A stretch of DNA of 64,000 bases from Oceanospirillaceae bacterium (lineage in GTDB: Bacteria > Pseudomonadota > Gammaproteobacteria > Pseudomonadales > Balneatricaceae): the NCBI GenBank assembly GCA_013215505.1, contig JABSQZ010000001.1:186001-250000 (forward strand), written 5' to 3'. Position 1 is the first letter of the stretch. Every line of letters begins with the position of its first letter. Below are positions 42,366 to 51,582 of this stretch, piece by piece. Position numbers and translations under genes: made by a program. The notes beneath the pieces are model-generated. The model saw nothing but the letters and a program-made list of their open reading frames with translations, did not search any database and was not told where the DNA came from.

Positions 42366-43406
42366 ACTTATGGCGTGGCATCGTTAATGATGGGGCCATT
42401 TATTCATCATAGAAGCAATGGCTCGTGGGTCGATGTCAACTAATGTCCAGCATGCCAATATGCGGCAATCAATATGTTCCGTTTTGCAGCTGCCTATATT
42501 TGCTGTATTTAAAAGAAAATCAAAACCGGATGAGAGAATACCCGCCAGGCCCTTTAACCTAAAACCACTGGTCTTCAAAACTTGTTAATAAAGCAAAAAG
42601 TGAGGCTTAATCCGATAAAGCGCTTCAGGCTTCTAACTTACACAAAGCCCGATGTACAAAGGCACACAGAAGGTACTTATATTATAGTTCGAGCTTTAAT
42701 GTCCGATACTTAACAGTATTGGGCATAGGAGGGTCAACCCCCTTCAAAGTTGTTATAAAGCCACGTTAGATAACGCCTGGAAACACCACATAACTGCCGT
42801 TTTAAGGGGCTTGGTGCTAGGCACTTTCAGAACCAAATATGCGTCTAGAAAACTAGGGGCTTACCACAACTTACATGGTCCCTATATTTCTGTGGCCAAA
42901 TTCACCGCACTACTAAAACCAATACAACCACTACATTTTAATGTTGACTGAGGGTCATCAACTGTATTATATTTCACTAACTGAAATAAATATCACTCGG
43001 TGATATTTATACACCTATTAGATTCAAACATTGAAAACGAATTTTGGATGGCAACCCAATGAGGGCCGAGTAATAAAAAGCCAAGAGTTAGGTAAGCAAA
43101 TGAGCACAGAATATGTTGAAGCGCGTGAAAGTTATTAATACACCTCCAAGTTCGCTTTTAATTTTGGACCTAACTTTGAATCGACTTGGAACAAAAGTTT
43201 ATTACAGCCACAGATGTGATTTTTAAAAATAATAAGTCATAGAAAAATTTTCATCCAATTGTTCTGTGCTCAATGAAGATCTTATTTGAGCTTTCGTCCA
43301 GCAGGAAACAACAACGTCATGAAGCACGTTAATCTAGTGTATTGCGATAAACGAATTTTTAAATCATACAGTTGATAAAAGCAATTAATCTTAATTAGGA
43401 AATAAT
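42366..43406. other. One-kilobase intergenic stretch
   Basis: No intact gene is recognised. There are imperfect palindromic segments (GGGTCAACCCCCTT near 42731; CGTTAGATAACGCC near 42764) and a remnant frame at 43031-43219. The last 60 bases should contain the promoter of the dehydrogenase at 43407. Confidence 0.5.
43031..43219 (+). pseudogene. Remnant frame with one internal stop
   Basis: One frame reads LKTNFGWQPNEGRVIKSQEL, GKQMSTEYVEARESY, a TAA, then YTSKFAFNFGPNFESTWNKS and LLQPQM. Amino-acid composition is protein-like on both sides of the stop. I do not recognise the family; it looks like a short broken gene. Confidence 0.35.
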
Positions 43407-44408
43407 ATGAAAGCCGTAATAGTTAGTGGACCTGGTGCAGATAAAATGGCATTGCAAGAATTTCAAGATCCCACAATTGGATCTCCGAAACAAATATTGA
43501 TACGCACACATGCTGCAGGCATCAACCCGGTAGATCATAAAGCGCGAGATGCCGGTGGTTTTTTCCCAGATGCAGTTCCATTTGTCCTAGGGTGTGATGG
43601 TGCAGGCGTTGTTGAAGCCATTGGTGCAGAAGTAGACAGATTTAAGGTTGGAGATGAGGTCTATTTTATGAATGGGGGTTGTGGCGGAGATGATCAGGGT
43701 ACCTATGCGGAATTATCTGTATTAGATCAGGACTATGTCGCATTAAAACCAAAGTCGTTGTCAATGATTGAAGCATCAACAGTCCCTTTAGTTTGGATGA
43801 CCGCATGGGAATCACTTGTGGATCGCTGTCATTTAAAGTCGGGGCAAAGTGTATTAGTGCACGCCGGTGCTGGCGGAGTTGGCTACATTGCCATTCAAAT
43901 AGCGAAACACCTGGGCGCCACTGTATTCACAACTATCAGTTCTGATGAAAAAGCCGAGTTTGCGAAATCTATAGGTGCTGACTTCTGCATTAACTATAAA
44001 ACTTCTAATGTGGCGGAAGAAGTTTTACGTCTTACAGATGGACTTGGCGTCGATGTTGTTTTTGATACTGTGGGTGAAGACATTATTGGAAAATCAATTC
44101 CGGCAACAAAAGTTTATGGACATTTAGTAACGCTAGAGGAAATTCAATGTACGCCTGAAGAGATTGGGTTATTGAAACTCAGAAACTTATCATTGAGTTA
44201 CGAACTGATGTTGACTCCAATGTTTTTAAAAATGCATGATGCTCGAAAAACCCAAACGGAAATGCTTGAAAATGCTGCTTCCCTAATTGATTCTGGAAAA
44301 ATCAAAATAAAGTTAAGTAAATCCTTTGGAATTGAAGAAGTCCATGAAGCTCATCAACTGATCAAAGAAGGGCATGCTCAAGGAAAAATTGCCCTCAAGA
44401 TTAGGTAG
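43407..44408 (+). CDS. Quinone-oxidoreductase-type alcohol dehydrogenase
   Basis: A 333-residue member of the medium-chain dehydrogenase/reductase superfamily of the zinc-free quinone oxidoreductase kind. It has GINPVDHKARD near residue 37, the NADPH-binding HAGAGGVGYIAIQIAKHLGA (about 152-171) and the usual VDVVFDTVGED. The cysteine/histidine ligands of zinc enzymes are not evident. It probably reduces quinones or enals with NADPH. AGGA 6 bases before the start. A terminator follows. Confidence 0.87.
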   Translation: MKAVIVSGPGADKMALQEFQDPTIGSPKQILIRTHAAGINPVDHKARDAGGFFPDAVPFVLGCDGAGVVEAIGAEVDRFKVGDEVYFMNGGCGGDDQGTYAELSVLDQDYVALKPKSLSMIEASTVPLVWMTAWESLVDRCHLKSGQSVLVHAGAGGVGYIAIQIAKHLGATVFTTISSDEKAEFAKSIGADFCINYKTSNVAEEVLRLTDGLGVDVVFDTVGEDIIGKSIPATKVYGHLVTLEEIQCTPEEIGLLKLRNLSLSYELMLTPMFLKMHDARKTQTEMLENAASLIDSGKIKIKLSKSFGIEEVHEAHQLIKEGHAQGKIALKIR

Positions 44409-44484
44409 GCATCCTATTTGTTTTCAATGTGGCGAGTCCATTTATAAAAGTGCCATTTAGTATTGAGTTCTCGCCAATCAAATG

Positions 44485-44507
44485 GCGCACTTCGGTGCGC
44501 TTCTTTT
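44485..44507 (+). terminator. Terminator after the dehydrogenase gene
   Basis: GCGCAC and GTGCGC pair around a TTCG loop and are followed by TTCTTTT. It lies 77 bases after the stop codon. Confidence 0.75.
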
Positions 44508-44590
44508 ACTGTGCCCATGTGACAATTTCCGGTGCATATACTTGGGCATGAGCCAACCTGATACCCCTTTAGCGACGATGAGAAAATAAC

Positions 44591-44950
44591 ATGAATAATA
44601 AAGAGCTACGCCTAATAGTTGGCCTGACGATAGCTGAAGGTCAATTAGAGTTATTCAAAACTAGAGTACTAGCATTAATCGAGAAAGTTGAAACTACCGA
44701 GCCAACTACAATTTCTTATGAGTGGTTTATTAATGACGGGGAAAACAAATGTTATGTTTCAGAATCGTTTTCAAGCTCAGAGGCATTTTTGTCGCATTCA
44801 CAAAATTCAGGTTCAGCATTAGGCCCAGTACTTGAACTTGCCCCTATAACCGAGATAATCGTATTCGGTAACCCAAATAAAGAAGTTGTAGCGGCTTTAT
44901 CAGAACATGGTGCGCAATTCCTGGCTTTTGAAGCCGGTTTTTCAAGATAG
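44591..44950 (+). CDS. Antibiotic biosynthesis monooxygenase-like small protein
   Basis: A 119-residue ABM-fold protein (LRLIVGLTIAEGQLELF opening, YEWFINDGENKCYVSESF in the middle), the small dimeric ferredoxin-like family that includes quinol monooxygenases and LsrG. It comes 50 bases before an lsrF-like gene, and LsrG is of the same fold, so a joint role with LsrF is possible; sequence similarity to LsrG itself is not obvious. Confidence 0.6.
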   Translation: MNNKELRLIVGLTIAEGQLELFKTRVLALIEKVETTEPTTISYEWFINDGENKCYVSESFSSSEAFLSHSQNSGSALGPVLELAPITEIIVFGNPNKEVVAALSEHGAQFLAFEAGFSR

Positions 44951-45002
44951 GTCAGCTGAACCAGCGATCCTATTAAACGAACGAGAATTAAAGGGGAACA
45001 TA

Positions 45003-45881
45003 ATGGCTGATTTAGACAATTTAAGAGATGGAAGTGATTTTGGGTTGGACAAACCTGTTGAGCAGAGCGGCTACTTTATGAAGGGCAGCAATAATAACAG
45101 CTGGGGATTCAAAGACCGCATGTCGCGCATTTTCCGCCCGGACACGGGGAAAAGTGTGATGCTTGCCTTCGACCATGGATTTATTATGGGACCGACCTCG
45201 GGCGTAGAGCGGATCGACCTTAGCATTCTACCTTTGGCACCCTATGCGGACTGTCTAATGGCATCGCGAGGCGTTATTAAATCTTGCATCCCGCCGACTT
45301 TCAATAAGCCAATCTGCCTCCGTTCTGATGCAGGGACTTCCATTTTGACGGAGTTGAATCATAACGTGACAATGGATGTACAAAACGCGGTTGCGCTCAA
45401 TGCATCGGCGATGGCGGTTATGCTGGCGATCGGTGATCCCTCAACAGAAGCCAAAACCGTCGCGAATCTCTATAAGCTCGTCGATCAGGCCGAAAAATTC
45501 GGCATGCCAGTGATGGCTGTGACAGCTGTTGGCAAAGATATGGCGCGCGATGCTCGTTACTTCGGACTCGCTTCACGTATCTGTGCTGAAAACGGCGCGA
45601 GTATTGTGAAAACCTACTATACCGAAGGTTTTGAAAATGTAGTGGCCTGCTGTCCGGTTCCTATCGTGATTGCCGGCGGCAAAAAGCTACCTGAATTTGA
45701 AGCACTGGAACTGTGCTACAAAGCCATTCAATGCGGTGCGGTCGGGGTGGATATGGGACGCAACGTATTTCAGTCAGAAGATCCGGTGGCCATGATTCAA
45801 GCGGTCGGAGGTGTGGTACATGACGGCCTCTCTCCGAAAGAGGGATTTGAGAAATTCAACGACCTAAAAAATACTGTGTAA
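45003..45881 (+). CDS. lsrF: LsrF-like 3-hydroxy-5-phosphonooxypentane-2,4-dione thiolase
   Basis: About 292 residues and very close in layout to E. coli LsrF, the last enzyme of phospho-AI-2 breakdown, which transfers an acetyl group to CoA. Seen: MADLDNLRDGSDF, VMLAFDHGFIMGP, IVKTYYTEGF (with the Schiff-base-forming lysine) and GGKKLPEFEALE then GVDMGRN. The start is fixed by AGGGG 6 bases upstream; the reading frame extends upstream but overlaps the ABM gene. No lsrK, lsrR, lsrB or transporter genes are in the window, so it may serve a related sugar-phosphate aldolase/thiolase reaction. Its third codon positions are visibly richer in G and C than those of its neighbours, hinting at transfer. 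Confidence 0.85.
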   Translation: MADLDNLRDGSDFGLDKPVEQSGYFMKGSNNNSWGFKDRMSRIFRPDTGKSVMLAFDHGFIMGPTSGVERIDLSILPLAPYADCLMASRGVIKSCIPPTFNKPICLRSDAGTSILTELNHNVTMDVQNAVALNASAMAVMLAIGDPSTEAKTVANLYKLVDQAEKFGMPVMAVTAVGKDMARDARYFGLASRICAENGASIVKTYYTEGFENVVACCPVPIVIAGGKKLPEFEALELCYKAIQCGAVGVDMGRNVFQSEDPVAMIQAVGGVVHDGLSPKEGFEKFNDLKNTV

Positions 45882-46173
45882 CTGGCCCCTAAAGCTGACG
45901 AGCTGACACGGCGATCTGGTGCAGGCATTCGACTCAAAACTGCTTATTGATTGTATCGATGGCATTAAAGTAATGCCCATTCTTGAATTATCAGATATTA
46001 AACAAACGATATTAAAGGACAGGCATAGATTTATCTGATTAAAGAATTAAAACAAAGACAAAGTCAGTCATAAACGAAGACAATGTTGAGTAGCAGGGTC
46101 AAGATCAGCAATACAGGTTAAGCCCGTTTGACTGAGTGTTGGCATGTTTTCTCGCAATAAGCTAAGCATACTG

Positions 46174-46563
46174 TCATTGGTTAAGAGAAGTGGAAGTTAA
46201 ATTAATGACCATCTTACCTTTGGAGATCCACATTTGTACACCCAGCCAGGTAATATAGAGACCACCTATTAACTTGAATACAATAAATATCGCAGGATAA
46301 CTTTTCATTATTGTAGCAACTCCAACCACTGCGGAAACCGCTATCAAACCAAGGCCAATTAATTCTCCGCCCATCATCCACAAGGCACGTTTCAGGCCAA
46401 CTGTCATACCCATTGTTAGCGACAATATCATGCAGCTTCCTGTGAGATTGAGAAAAAGAAGAACGTAGAAATAAAGGCCAATAGAACCGAGGGCTCCATA
46501 TCCGCTCCAAATAGTGGATTTTAGGAAATACCAAATTACGGCACTGTGTAAATCCTTTTGCAT
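46174..46563 (-). pseudogene. Truncated LysE/RhtB-family exporter
   Basis: The frame encodes YFYVLLFLNLTGSC, ILSLTMGMTVGLKRALWMMG, GELIGLGLIAVSAVVGVAT and WLGVQMWISKGKM, then a short unrelated tail and stop after 129 residues. LysE-family exporters are about 205 residues with six membrane segments; here the second half is missing and the usual NLTPGP motif is altered to NLTGS. The 5' end lies in a perfect inverted repeat. Probably not functional. Confidence 0.7.
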
Positions 46564-46580
46564 AAAGAGTTACACAGTGC
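46541..46580. repeat. Perfect 11-bp inverted repeat at the exporter start
   Basis: GCACTGTGTAA (46541-46551) and TTACACAGTGC (46570-46580) are exact reverse complements with 18 bases between. The start codon of the truncated exporter lies between the arms. CAGTGCACTG at its right edge is a further 10-bp palindrome. It could be an operator or a scar. Confidence 0.55.
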
Positions 46581-46665
46581 ACTGTAATCAATAAAGTTAG
46601 TACTTTGCGTTTTTCAGTATGTAGTAACTAATAACTACGGGGTGTGGGCGTTGCAAAACTAGAGG

Positions 46666-47637
46666 TTAATGTGACCGCTCTTCTTCGCGATCAGTTGGCA
46701 TGGCGGGTCCAGGAGAAAGTTCACTCAACGCCCCTCTTAGCTCAGGGGTCATCTGGATATCCATAGAAGCTAGAGCCGGTTTTAATTGTTCGATATTTCT
46801 GGCGCCAATGAGTGGTGCAGTCACTGAAGGGTGGGATGAGGCCCAAGCTATGGCTAGGCTAATTGGATTATAATTATTTTCTTGAGCAAACTTAGAAAAT
46901 GATTCAACAATGGATATGTAGTTTTGTTCAGCATAGCGTTTTTTGTACATATCACTTTCATTTAACCTACCAGAACCTGGAGTAGCAGATAAGTATTTAC
47001 CCGTGAGATATCCCCCACCCAAAGGGCTATAAGTAAAAACACCTAGCCCTTCGCTTTGTGCCATTGGTAATATTTCTGATTCACATTGCCGTTTAAGTAA
47101 GTTGTACATCGGCTGAATGCATGCAATTTTTACACTGTTGAACTGTTTTGAAACTTCAATAGCTTTCATCACTTGCCAGGCGGCGAAGTTACTCAGTCCC
47201 ACATACAATATTTTTCCTTGCTGGATGAAATTATCCAAAGTCGCCAAACTTTCTTCCAATGGAGTGTTTTCATCAAAGCAATGTAAATAGTAAATATCTA
47301 TATAGTCTGTATTCAATCTTTTCAGGCTGCCCTCTATTGCTCTAGTAAGGTGATATCTACTCAAACCTCGAGCATTGATGTCTGCATTTATTGGGTAGTA
47401 AGCTTTCGTTGAGATAATCACCTTATCACGTTCATTTTTAGTGAGTTTACCTAAAATTCTTTCTGAATCTCCATTCGCATAGACATTAGCGCAGTCAAAA
47501 AAATTGATTCCACGGTCAAGTGACATATCATAAATGTCTTGAGACATTTTTTCATTGGCACCATCAGCAAATGTCATTGTTCCAAGACATAAAGGTGAAA
47601 CATATAAACCTGTATTTCCCATTTTATTGTATTGCAT
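46666..47637 (-). CDS. Aldo/keto reductase
   Basis: A 323-residue NADPH-dependent reductase of the AKR superfamily. Catalytic residues are visible as D and Y in GINFFDCANVYANGDSE (about residues 43-60), K in IISTKAYYP and H in IYYLHCFDE. VGLSNFAAWQV and YSPLGGGYLTGK are conserved too. AAGGTAG lies 8 bases before the ATG. It is divergent from an Lrp-type regulator, with 127 bases between, so that regulator probably controls it. Confidence 0.9.
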   Translation of the reverse strand: MQYNKMGNTGLYVSPLCLGTMTFADGANEKMSQDIYDMSLDRGINFFDCANVYANGDSERILGKLTKNERDKVIISTKAYYPINADINARGLSRYHLTRAIEGSLKRLNTDYIDIYYLHCFDENTPLEESLATLDNFIQQGKILYVGLSNFAAWQVMKAIEVSKQFNSVKIACIQPMYNLLKRQCESEILPMAQSEGLGVFTYSPLGGGYLTGKYLSATPGSGRLNESDMYKKRYAEQNYISIVESFSKFAQENNYNPISLAIAWASSHPSVTAPLIGARNIEQLKPALASMDIQMTPELRGALSELSPGPAMPTDREEERSH

Positions 47638-47764
47638 ATATAAGACTACCTTCGTATTTGCGCTTTAAGTTGCGATAGGTATATTATATTAATGAATAAT
47701 CAAGAAGTTAAGTTGAAATAAAAGGGCAATCCATGTTTTTGACTTTTAAAAAAAGGCGTTTTAA

Positions 47765-48232
47765 TTGAAAAGACTTAAATATAAAAATGGCGGCATAGAT
47801 AGCGTTGATGAACAAATTCTTGCAATATTAGCAGCCGACGCTCGAGTAAGTGTTACTGAGTTGGCACGAATGGTGAGTATGTCAGGACCTAGTGTATCAG
47901 AGCGAATAAAGAGGCTTGAAGAGTCAGGTGTGATAACTAACTACACGGTTAATATTAATTATAATGAGATAGGTCTGCCGATAGCTGCCTGGTTAAGGAT
48001 CAGGCCTATCCCTGGTCAGCTACAGAATGTTGTTGCAGTTATAAAAACAATACCAGAAATTGTAGAATGTGACAGAATTACAGGAGATGATTGCTTTATT
48101 GCCCGTACACATCTTGCCTCTATGGAAGAGCTTGAGAGGGTGATTGATCAAATAATTCCCTATGCTATGACTAATACATCAATTATTCAGTCTTCGCCTG
48201 TTAAACGAAGAATCCCACCTCTGATCAAATGA
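47765..48232 (+). CDS. Lrp/AsnC-family regulator
   Basis: A 155-residue protein: N-terminal winged helix (VDEQILAILAADARVSVTEL then PSVSERIKRLEESGVI), then a C-terminal RAM/Lrp ligand domain (IAAWLRIRPIPGQ, CDRITGDDCFIARTHL). It opens with TTG, with AAGG upstream. It lies head-to-head with the aldo/keto reductase gene, a usual layout for local regulators of this family; the effector is probably an amino acid. Confidence 0.88.
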   Translation: MKRLKYKNGGIDSVDEQILAILAADARVSVTELARMVSMSGPSVSERIKRLEESGVITNYTVNINYNEIGLPIAAWLRIRPIPGQLQNVVAVIKTIPEIVECDRITGDDCFIARTHLASMEELERVIDQIIPYAMTNTSIIQSSPVKRRIPPLIK

Positions 48233-48404
48233 TGCATAAGGAAACAGAATGTCGATGTATAATTTCTCAACACAAACTGTGGCCGAAAATCTTAGTTTTC
48301 TTGTTTAAAACAGCTTAGATTATTATCTAAACTAATAAATATTATGTATTTTCCCGCTTTCGACGGATGTGTTCCAGGGTTTCAATAACAGCCTCACCCT
48401 GACG

Positions 48405-48529
48405 ATGCTGCTAAAATAATCAGATGGTTCGATACAAATTTTCGGACACTTATCCGTATTTATAATACAGATATTAGAGTGGCTACTGAGGCTGATAAGA
48501 TATGGGAAGCCCACACACTATCGCCCTAA
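48405..48529 (+). pseudogene. Short protein-like fragment, possibly PIN-domain related
   Basis: One frame reads DAAKIIRWFDTNFRTLIRI then YNTDIRVATEADKIWEAHT. The pattern vaguely resembles the end of a PIN-domain toxin, but too little remains to be sure. No start or partner antitoxin is visible. Confidence 0.2.
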
Positions 48530-48587
48530 TGCAAGTGAACAGCCTGCGACGGTCACAAACCAAAAAATCTGCTAACTTTAAATATAG

Positions 48588-48779
48588 AATATATTTTATG
48601 GATGTAATAGTTATGATAAGCACAAGGGTAATAGTATCGGAAAATGGCTGATGGATGTCATTGTCAATGATGAGCGATGCAAGGGTAAGTTCCTCATTCT
48701 AGCCACTGATGACGCCCATACTCTATACGAGAAATACGGTTTTAATAACAGCGATAAATTAATCAGTGCAAAAATATAA
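48588..48779 (+). pseudogene. C-terminal remnant of a GNAT acetyltransferase
   Basis: The frame reads GNSIGKWLMDVIVNDERCK, KFLILATDDAHTLYEKYGF. This is the acetyl-CoA loop (degenerate RGxG) and the LATxDAHxLYxxxGF end of GNAT family acetyltransferases. The N-terminal half is gone: a stop codon precedes the fragment. Confidence 0.7.
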
Positions 48780-48885
48780 TCGGGTATACGCGCATGCGTG
48801 TTTAAGGTGATGAAGAGTGTGTTATGTTTGAACATGCTAGTCTCATAGGGAGTTATTATGTCTATATTTCAGTCGAGTTTTTCAT

Positions 48886-49188
48886 TTGTCTAAGCTGAGA
48901 GATTTAAAAGGTCTAGGTCCTAAATCAGAGATGATGCTGATTGAGGTCGGAATAAATACTGAAGAAGAACTTAGAGCACTAGGTGCAATTCGAGCTTTTA
49001 TTCGTTTAAAAAGAGAAAGTAGCGCTAAACCCAGTCTAAATTTTCTATACGCTATGGTTGGCGCATTAGAAGGTGAACATTGGCTCAATGTCGCAAAGTA
49101 TGAAAAAGGTCAATTGTTAATGGAGCTAGAAGGTTACAAAGAGCTAGAAGCACTTTTCAAATCAGAAGGTGTATCCTTTGATATATAA
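48886..49188 (+). CDS. TfoX C-terminal domain protein
   Basis: A 100-residue stand-alone version of the TfoX/Sxy C-terminal domain, helix-hairpin-helix-like: LRDLKGLGPKSEMMLIEVGI, TEEELRALGAIRAFIRLK, LNFLYAMVGALEGEHW. Full Sxy activates competence genes with CRP; single C-domain proteins are common and of unknown function. It starts at a TTG (MSKLRDL) with no clear Shine-Dalgarno, and there is a short frame MSIFQSSFSF just upstream in another frame, so an N-terminal part may have been lost by frameshift. Confidence 0.75.
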   Translation: MSKLRDLKGLGPKSEMMLIEVGINTEEELRALGAIRAFIRLKRESSAKPSLNFLYAMVGALEGEHWLNVAKYEKGQLLMELEGYKELEALFKSEGVSFDI

Positions 49189-49523
49189 TCGGGTCGCCTA
49201 GAATCTCTAACCCTCAGCCCACTGTACGCAGGTCTTCAAAGGGTGTCCTACTTAGGACAGAGAAGCGGCATCCAACCATCAAATAGTGATGATTTATGGT
49301 TTTCAAAACGGCCTCTATGTGTCAGCTCCCGCAGCCTCCAGGTCAGATTAGCCAGCGTAGGAGTGTGAATAGGCAATTGACGGTGTCGATCAAAAGCTGT
49401 CATCATCACCGCCCGTAAGAAGCATTTTCTTTGCACTTCCTCACTTGCATATTCACTTGCGTGTTTAGCTTTACTCAGTCTTTATTTCGTCAAATAACTG
49501 TAGGGTATTCGCACACTTGATGA

Positions 49524-49972
49524 TAGAGGGGAACTGTTATTAAATGGCCGAAATTCAAGGATGAATCAAAAAGCAGTTGTTGGATTAAATTTAAACAGCA
49601 GGGTGTTATTGAGTTAGAAACTGAAACTAAGCTATTGCTTGTTGACGCGACTGCACCGTTTACTGAAGAATGCTCTGGAATCATGTATTCGCAGCTTGAA
49701 ACCTCACAGTGGAATCAATTATTACCTTACATCAGATGGGTTTGTTTACTCCTGAAGCAGCAGAGACTTTTACAGATGTTCTCATAAAAAGAAGATCAAT
49801 AGATCTACTAGCGGGCTATGTTCTATTAGAGGATGTTGATATTAAACCCTTGGTAAAAGAACAACTAAGTCGTTGTTACAATCTAGCTGGAGTAGAGCAT
49901 CATTTTTTGGAGGCGTTGCCTGGAGCAAGAAAGTGGATAAGCCGACCTAATAGTACTGATCCTTTAAACTAA
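49524..49972 (+). pseudogene. Broken hypothetical protein gene
   Basis: One frame (49524-49784) reads VIKWPKFKDESKSSCWIKFK, GVIELETETKLLLVDATAP and so on; another (49709-49972) reads MGLFTPEAAETFTDVLIKRR, GYVLLEDVDIKPLVKEQLSR and LEALPGARKWISRPN. The two overlap in a way that suggests one gene split by a frameshift near 49710-49740, or two partial genes. I recognise no family. Confidence 0.4.
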
Positions 49973-50073
49973 TTTTTGCTAGCGTTTAGGGTTATTAGGC
50001 CTCTATTCCACAGGCATAGGCTGAAGGGAGAAGTTTCCTAATAGTTCTTATCAATATTTTAAGCAGGTCCTTT

Positions 50074-50967
50074 TTGAATATGTGCATTAAGTTACTGACG
50101 ACCCTAATGAGTACCATTTTATTAATTCTTCCCAGCTACGCGCTATCTGAAACCAATATAAGATTGATTCACAATAATAAAATAGCGCATAGTGAATTTT
50201 CTAAACGAGTGGGTATAAATCAAACGACATTACTCTGGCCAATTGATCGTTGCCCTAAGTTAATTTCAGATGAAACTAAAGGTATTTTACGAACAAATAT
50301 AGAACTAGTGATCATTTGTAACGCCCTTAAAAGAGCAAATTATCAAGGTAACATTCAAATCGTCCCCTCTGGAAATAATAAGCGGCAACATATAGAGCTG
50401 GCAAAGGGCAATGCCGATTTATTAGGTCATAGCATTTTCAGGAAATCACTTAGCCAGACGAACTCACCTACAGTATCCAGTTTTTTACTTACCGACCCTG
50501 TCATTAAACAAGGTCAGTTCATTCTAGGTATTTTCACTTCGTCGAATCAACTGGAGGAAGTTACAAAAGCATTCAGAGAAAACAAACTGAATACTTTGAC
50601 TGCAACAACAGTTAGCTCTTGGAAGATAGACGTGAAAACATTGCAAAGTATGCCGATTAAATCATTACATTTGCTACCTAGGTACGAGTTAATAGCACCG
50701 AACTTAGAGCGTAAACGTGCCAACTTCACCTTATCCCCTTTAGAGGCACGCACACCGGGGAAGAGATTATTGAAGCGAGTTGATGGCTATAAAGCTTCGC
50801 TCGCTGATGATAGAGTATTCATCTTTAATAAAAATAATCCTAAATTATATAAAGCATTACAAGACTACATAATTTTTTTGCGCGCACAGGATGATTTACT
50901 GACGAAATCCTTTGAACATGCCAACTTTATTTCGGATAAATACCAAAGTTGGAAACAAATAAACTAG
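50074..50967 (+). CDS. Secreted solute-binding-like protein
   Basis: A 297-residue protein with a signal peptide (MNMCIKLLTTLMSTILLILP, cleavage after YALS). The mature part resembles type II periplasmic-binding folds (ADLLGHSIFRKSLSQ, VIKQGQFILGIFTSS) but lacks the clear PPF motif of the other family-3 members in the window. GCAGG is 6 bases before the TTG at 50074; the ATG at 50080 is an alternative. It stands alone. Confidence 0.6.
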   Translation: MNMCIKLLTTLMSTILLILPSYALSETNIRLIHNNKIAHSEFSKRVGINQTTLLWPIDRCPKLISDETKGILRTNIELVIICNALKRANYQGNIQIVPSGNNKRQHIELAKGNADLLGHSIFRKSLSQTNSPTVSSFLLTDPVIKQGQFILGIFTSSNQLEEVTKAFRENKLNTLTATTVSSWKIDVKTLQSMPIKSLHLLPRYELIAPNLERKRANFTLSPLEARTPGKRLLKRVDGYKASLADDRVFIFNKNNPKLYKALQDYIIFLRAQDDLLTKSFEHANFISDKYQSWKQIN

Positions 50968-51117
50968 TTCCGAAATTTCCCCATCACTTTAGAATAAAAT
51001 AAACATCAAATTTTAAAACTAATAATCTGCTAGGCCTTTAATTCAGCAGACATCTAATCTGCTAGATAAGGAGCGTCTAACCAACGTTCGCTACAACAAC
51101 CTGAGGGTGTATTACCG

Positions 51118-51215
51118 AATGTCTGCAATGTGTCAGGTCTTGCCAGCATTAGCTTAGAATTGATACTACGGTAGCAGATGTAACAGGCGACAGCAGCTAT
51201 CGGCCAAAAATCGAG
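51118..51215. repeat. Dispersed palindromic repeat, copy B
   Basis: Starts AATGTCTGCAATGTGTCAGG like copy A; its far end is degenerate (CGGCCAAAAATCGA). It ends 28 bases before the ATG of a decayed solute-binding gene. Confidence 0.55.
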
Positions 51216-51242
51216 TCTTATTTTTTATGGGAGGAAATCAAT

Positions 51243-51402
51243 ATGAGCTTTAAATTTTTGGTAGGAATATTGATATGTTAGATTTATTCATTGCTGGCAG
51301 TAGCCTATGAAAACAAGCTGGTCTAAGCTTATGTGGAGCATCCTCCTTATTATGGGGAAATTTTAGAAAATGGAACCCTTGCATCGATGGCCATTATTCT
51401 AT
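51243..51402 (+). pseudogene. Solute-binding protein gene with nonsense codons
   Basis: One frame from ATG 51243 reads MSFKFLVGILIC, TAG, IYSLLAVAYENKLV, TAA, AYVEHPPYYGEILENGTLAS and MAIIL, TAG. Apart from the stops this is a signal peptide followed by the PPYYG start of a family-3 solute-binding domain. GGAGG lies 8 bases before the ATG, still intact. No continuation of the gene is seen beyond about 51402. Confidence 0.65.
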
Positions 51403-51582
51403 AGTTTGTCGCCTCTTTCTTGAACACCAACCAGGTAGACGTAAAATGCTCCTCAAATTAGCGCTACACATTCTATAATATTGGACTGATTTCGAGAATC
51501 AATTCCGATTTAATCACCAGTCTAACGAGACTGGTATGTTGTCACTCGCGACCAACAACAATGAAGTTATTAAGGTATATGT

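Larger units (their letters stand above)
50968..51582. other. Intergenic region with repeat copy B and a decayed gene
   Basis: Contains copy B of the dispersed repeat (51118-51215), the nonsense-mutated solute-binding gene (51243-51402) and the upstream region of the chemotaxis receptor at 51583, which has AAGG 7 bases before its start. Confidence 0.5.

Noticed and set aside
42384-42578. Minus-strand frame of 64 codons
   Set aside because: No ribosome binding site, no recognisable domain and no convincing protein composition.
42628-42790. Possible integron attC-like palindromes (CGTTAGATAACGCC)
   Set aside because: The core sites do not fit RYYYAAC/GTTRRRY with proper spacing, neighbouring genes point in both directions with large gaps, and no integrase is present.
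46214-46591. Second overlapping frame over the LysE remnant
   Set aside because: Its translation is not protein-like; the other frame clearly matches the exporter family.
49248-49436. Minus-strand frame of 62 codons
   Set aside because: It lies in a repeat-like intergenic segment (CTCTATGTGTCAGC), and its apparent protein is the translation of that repeat.
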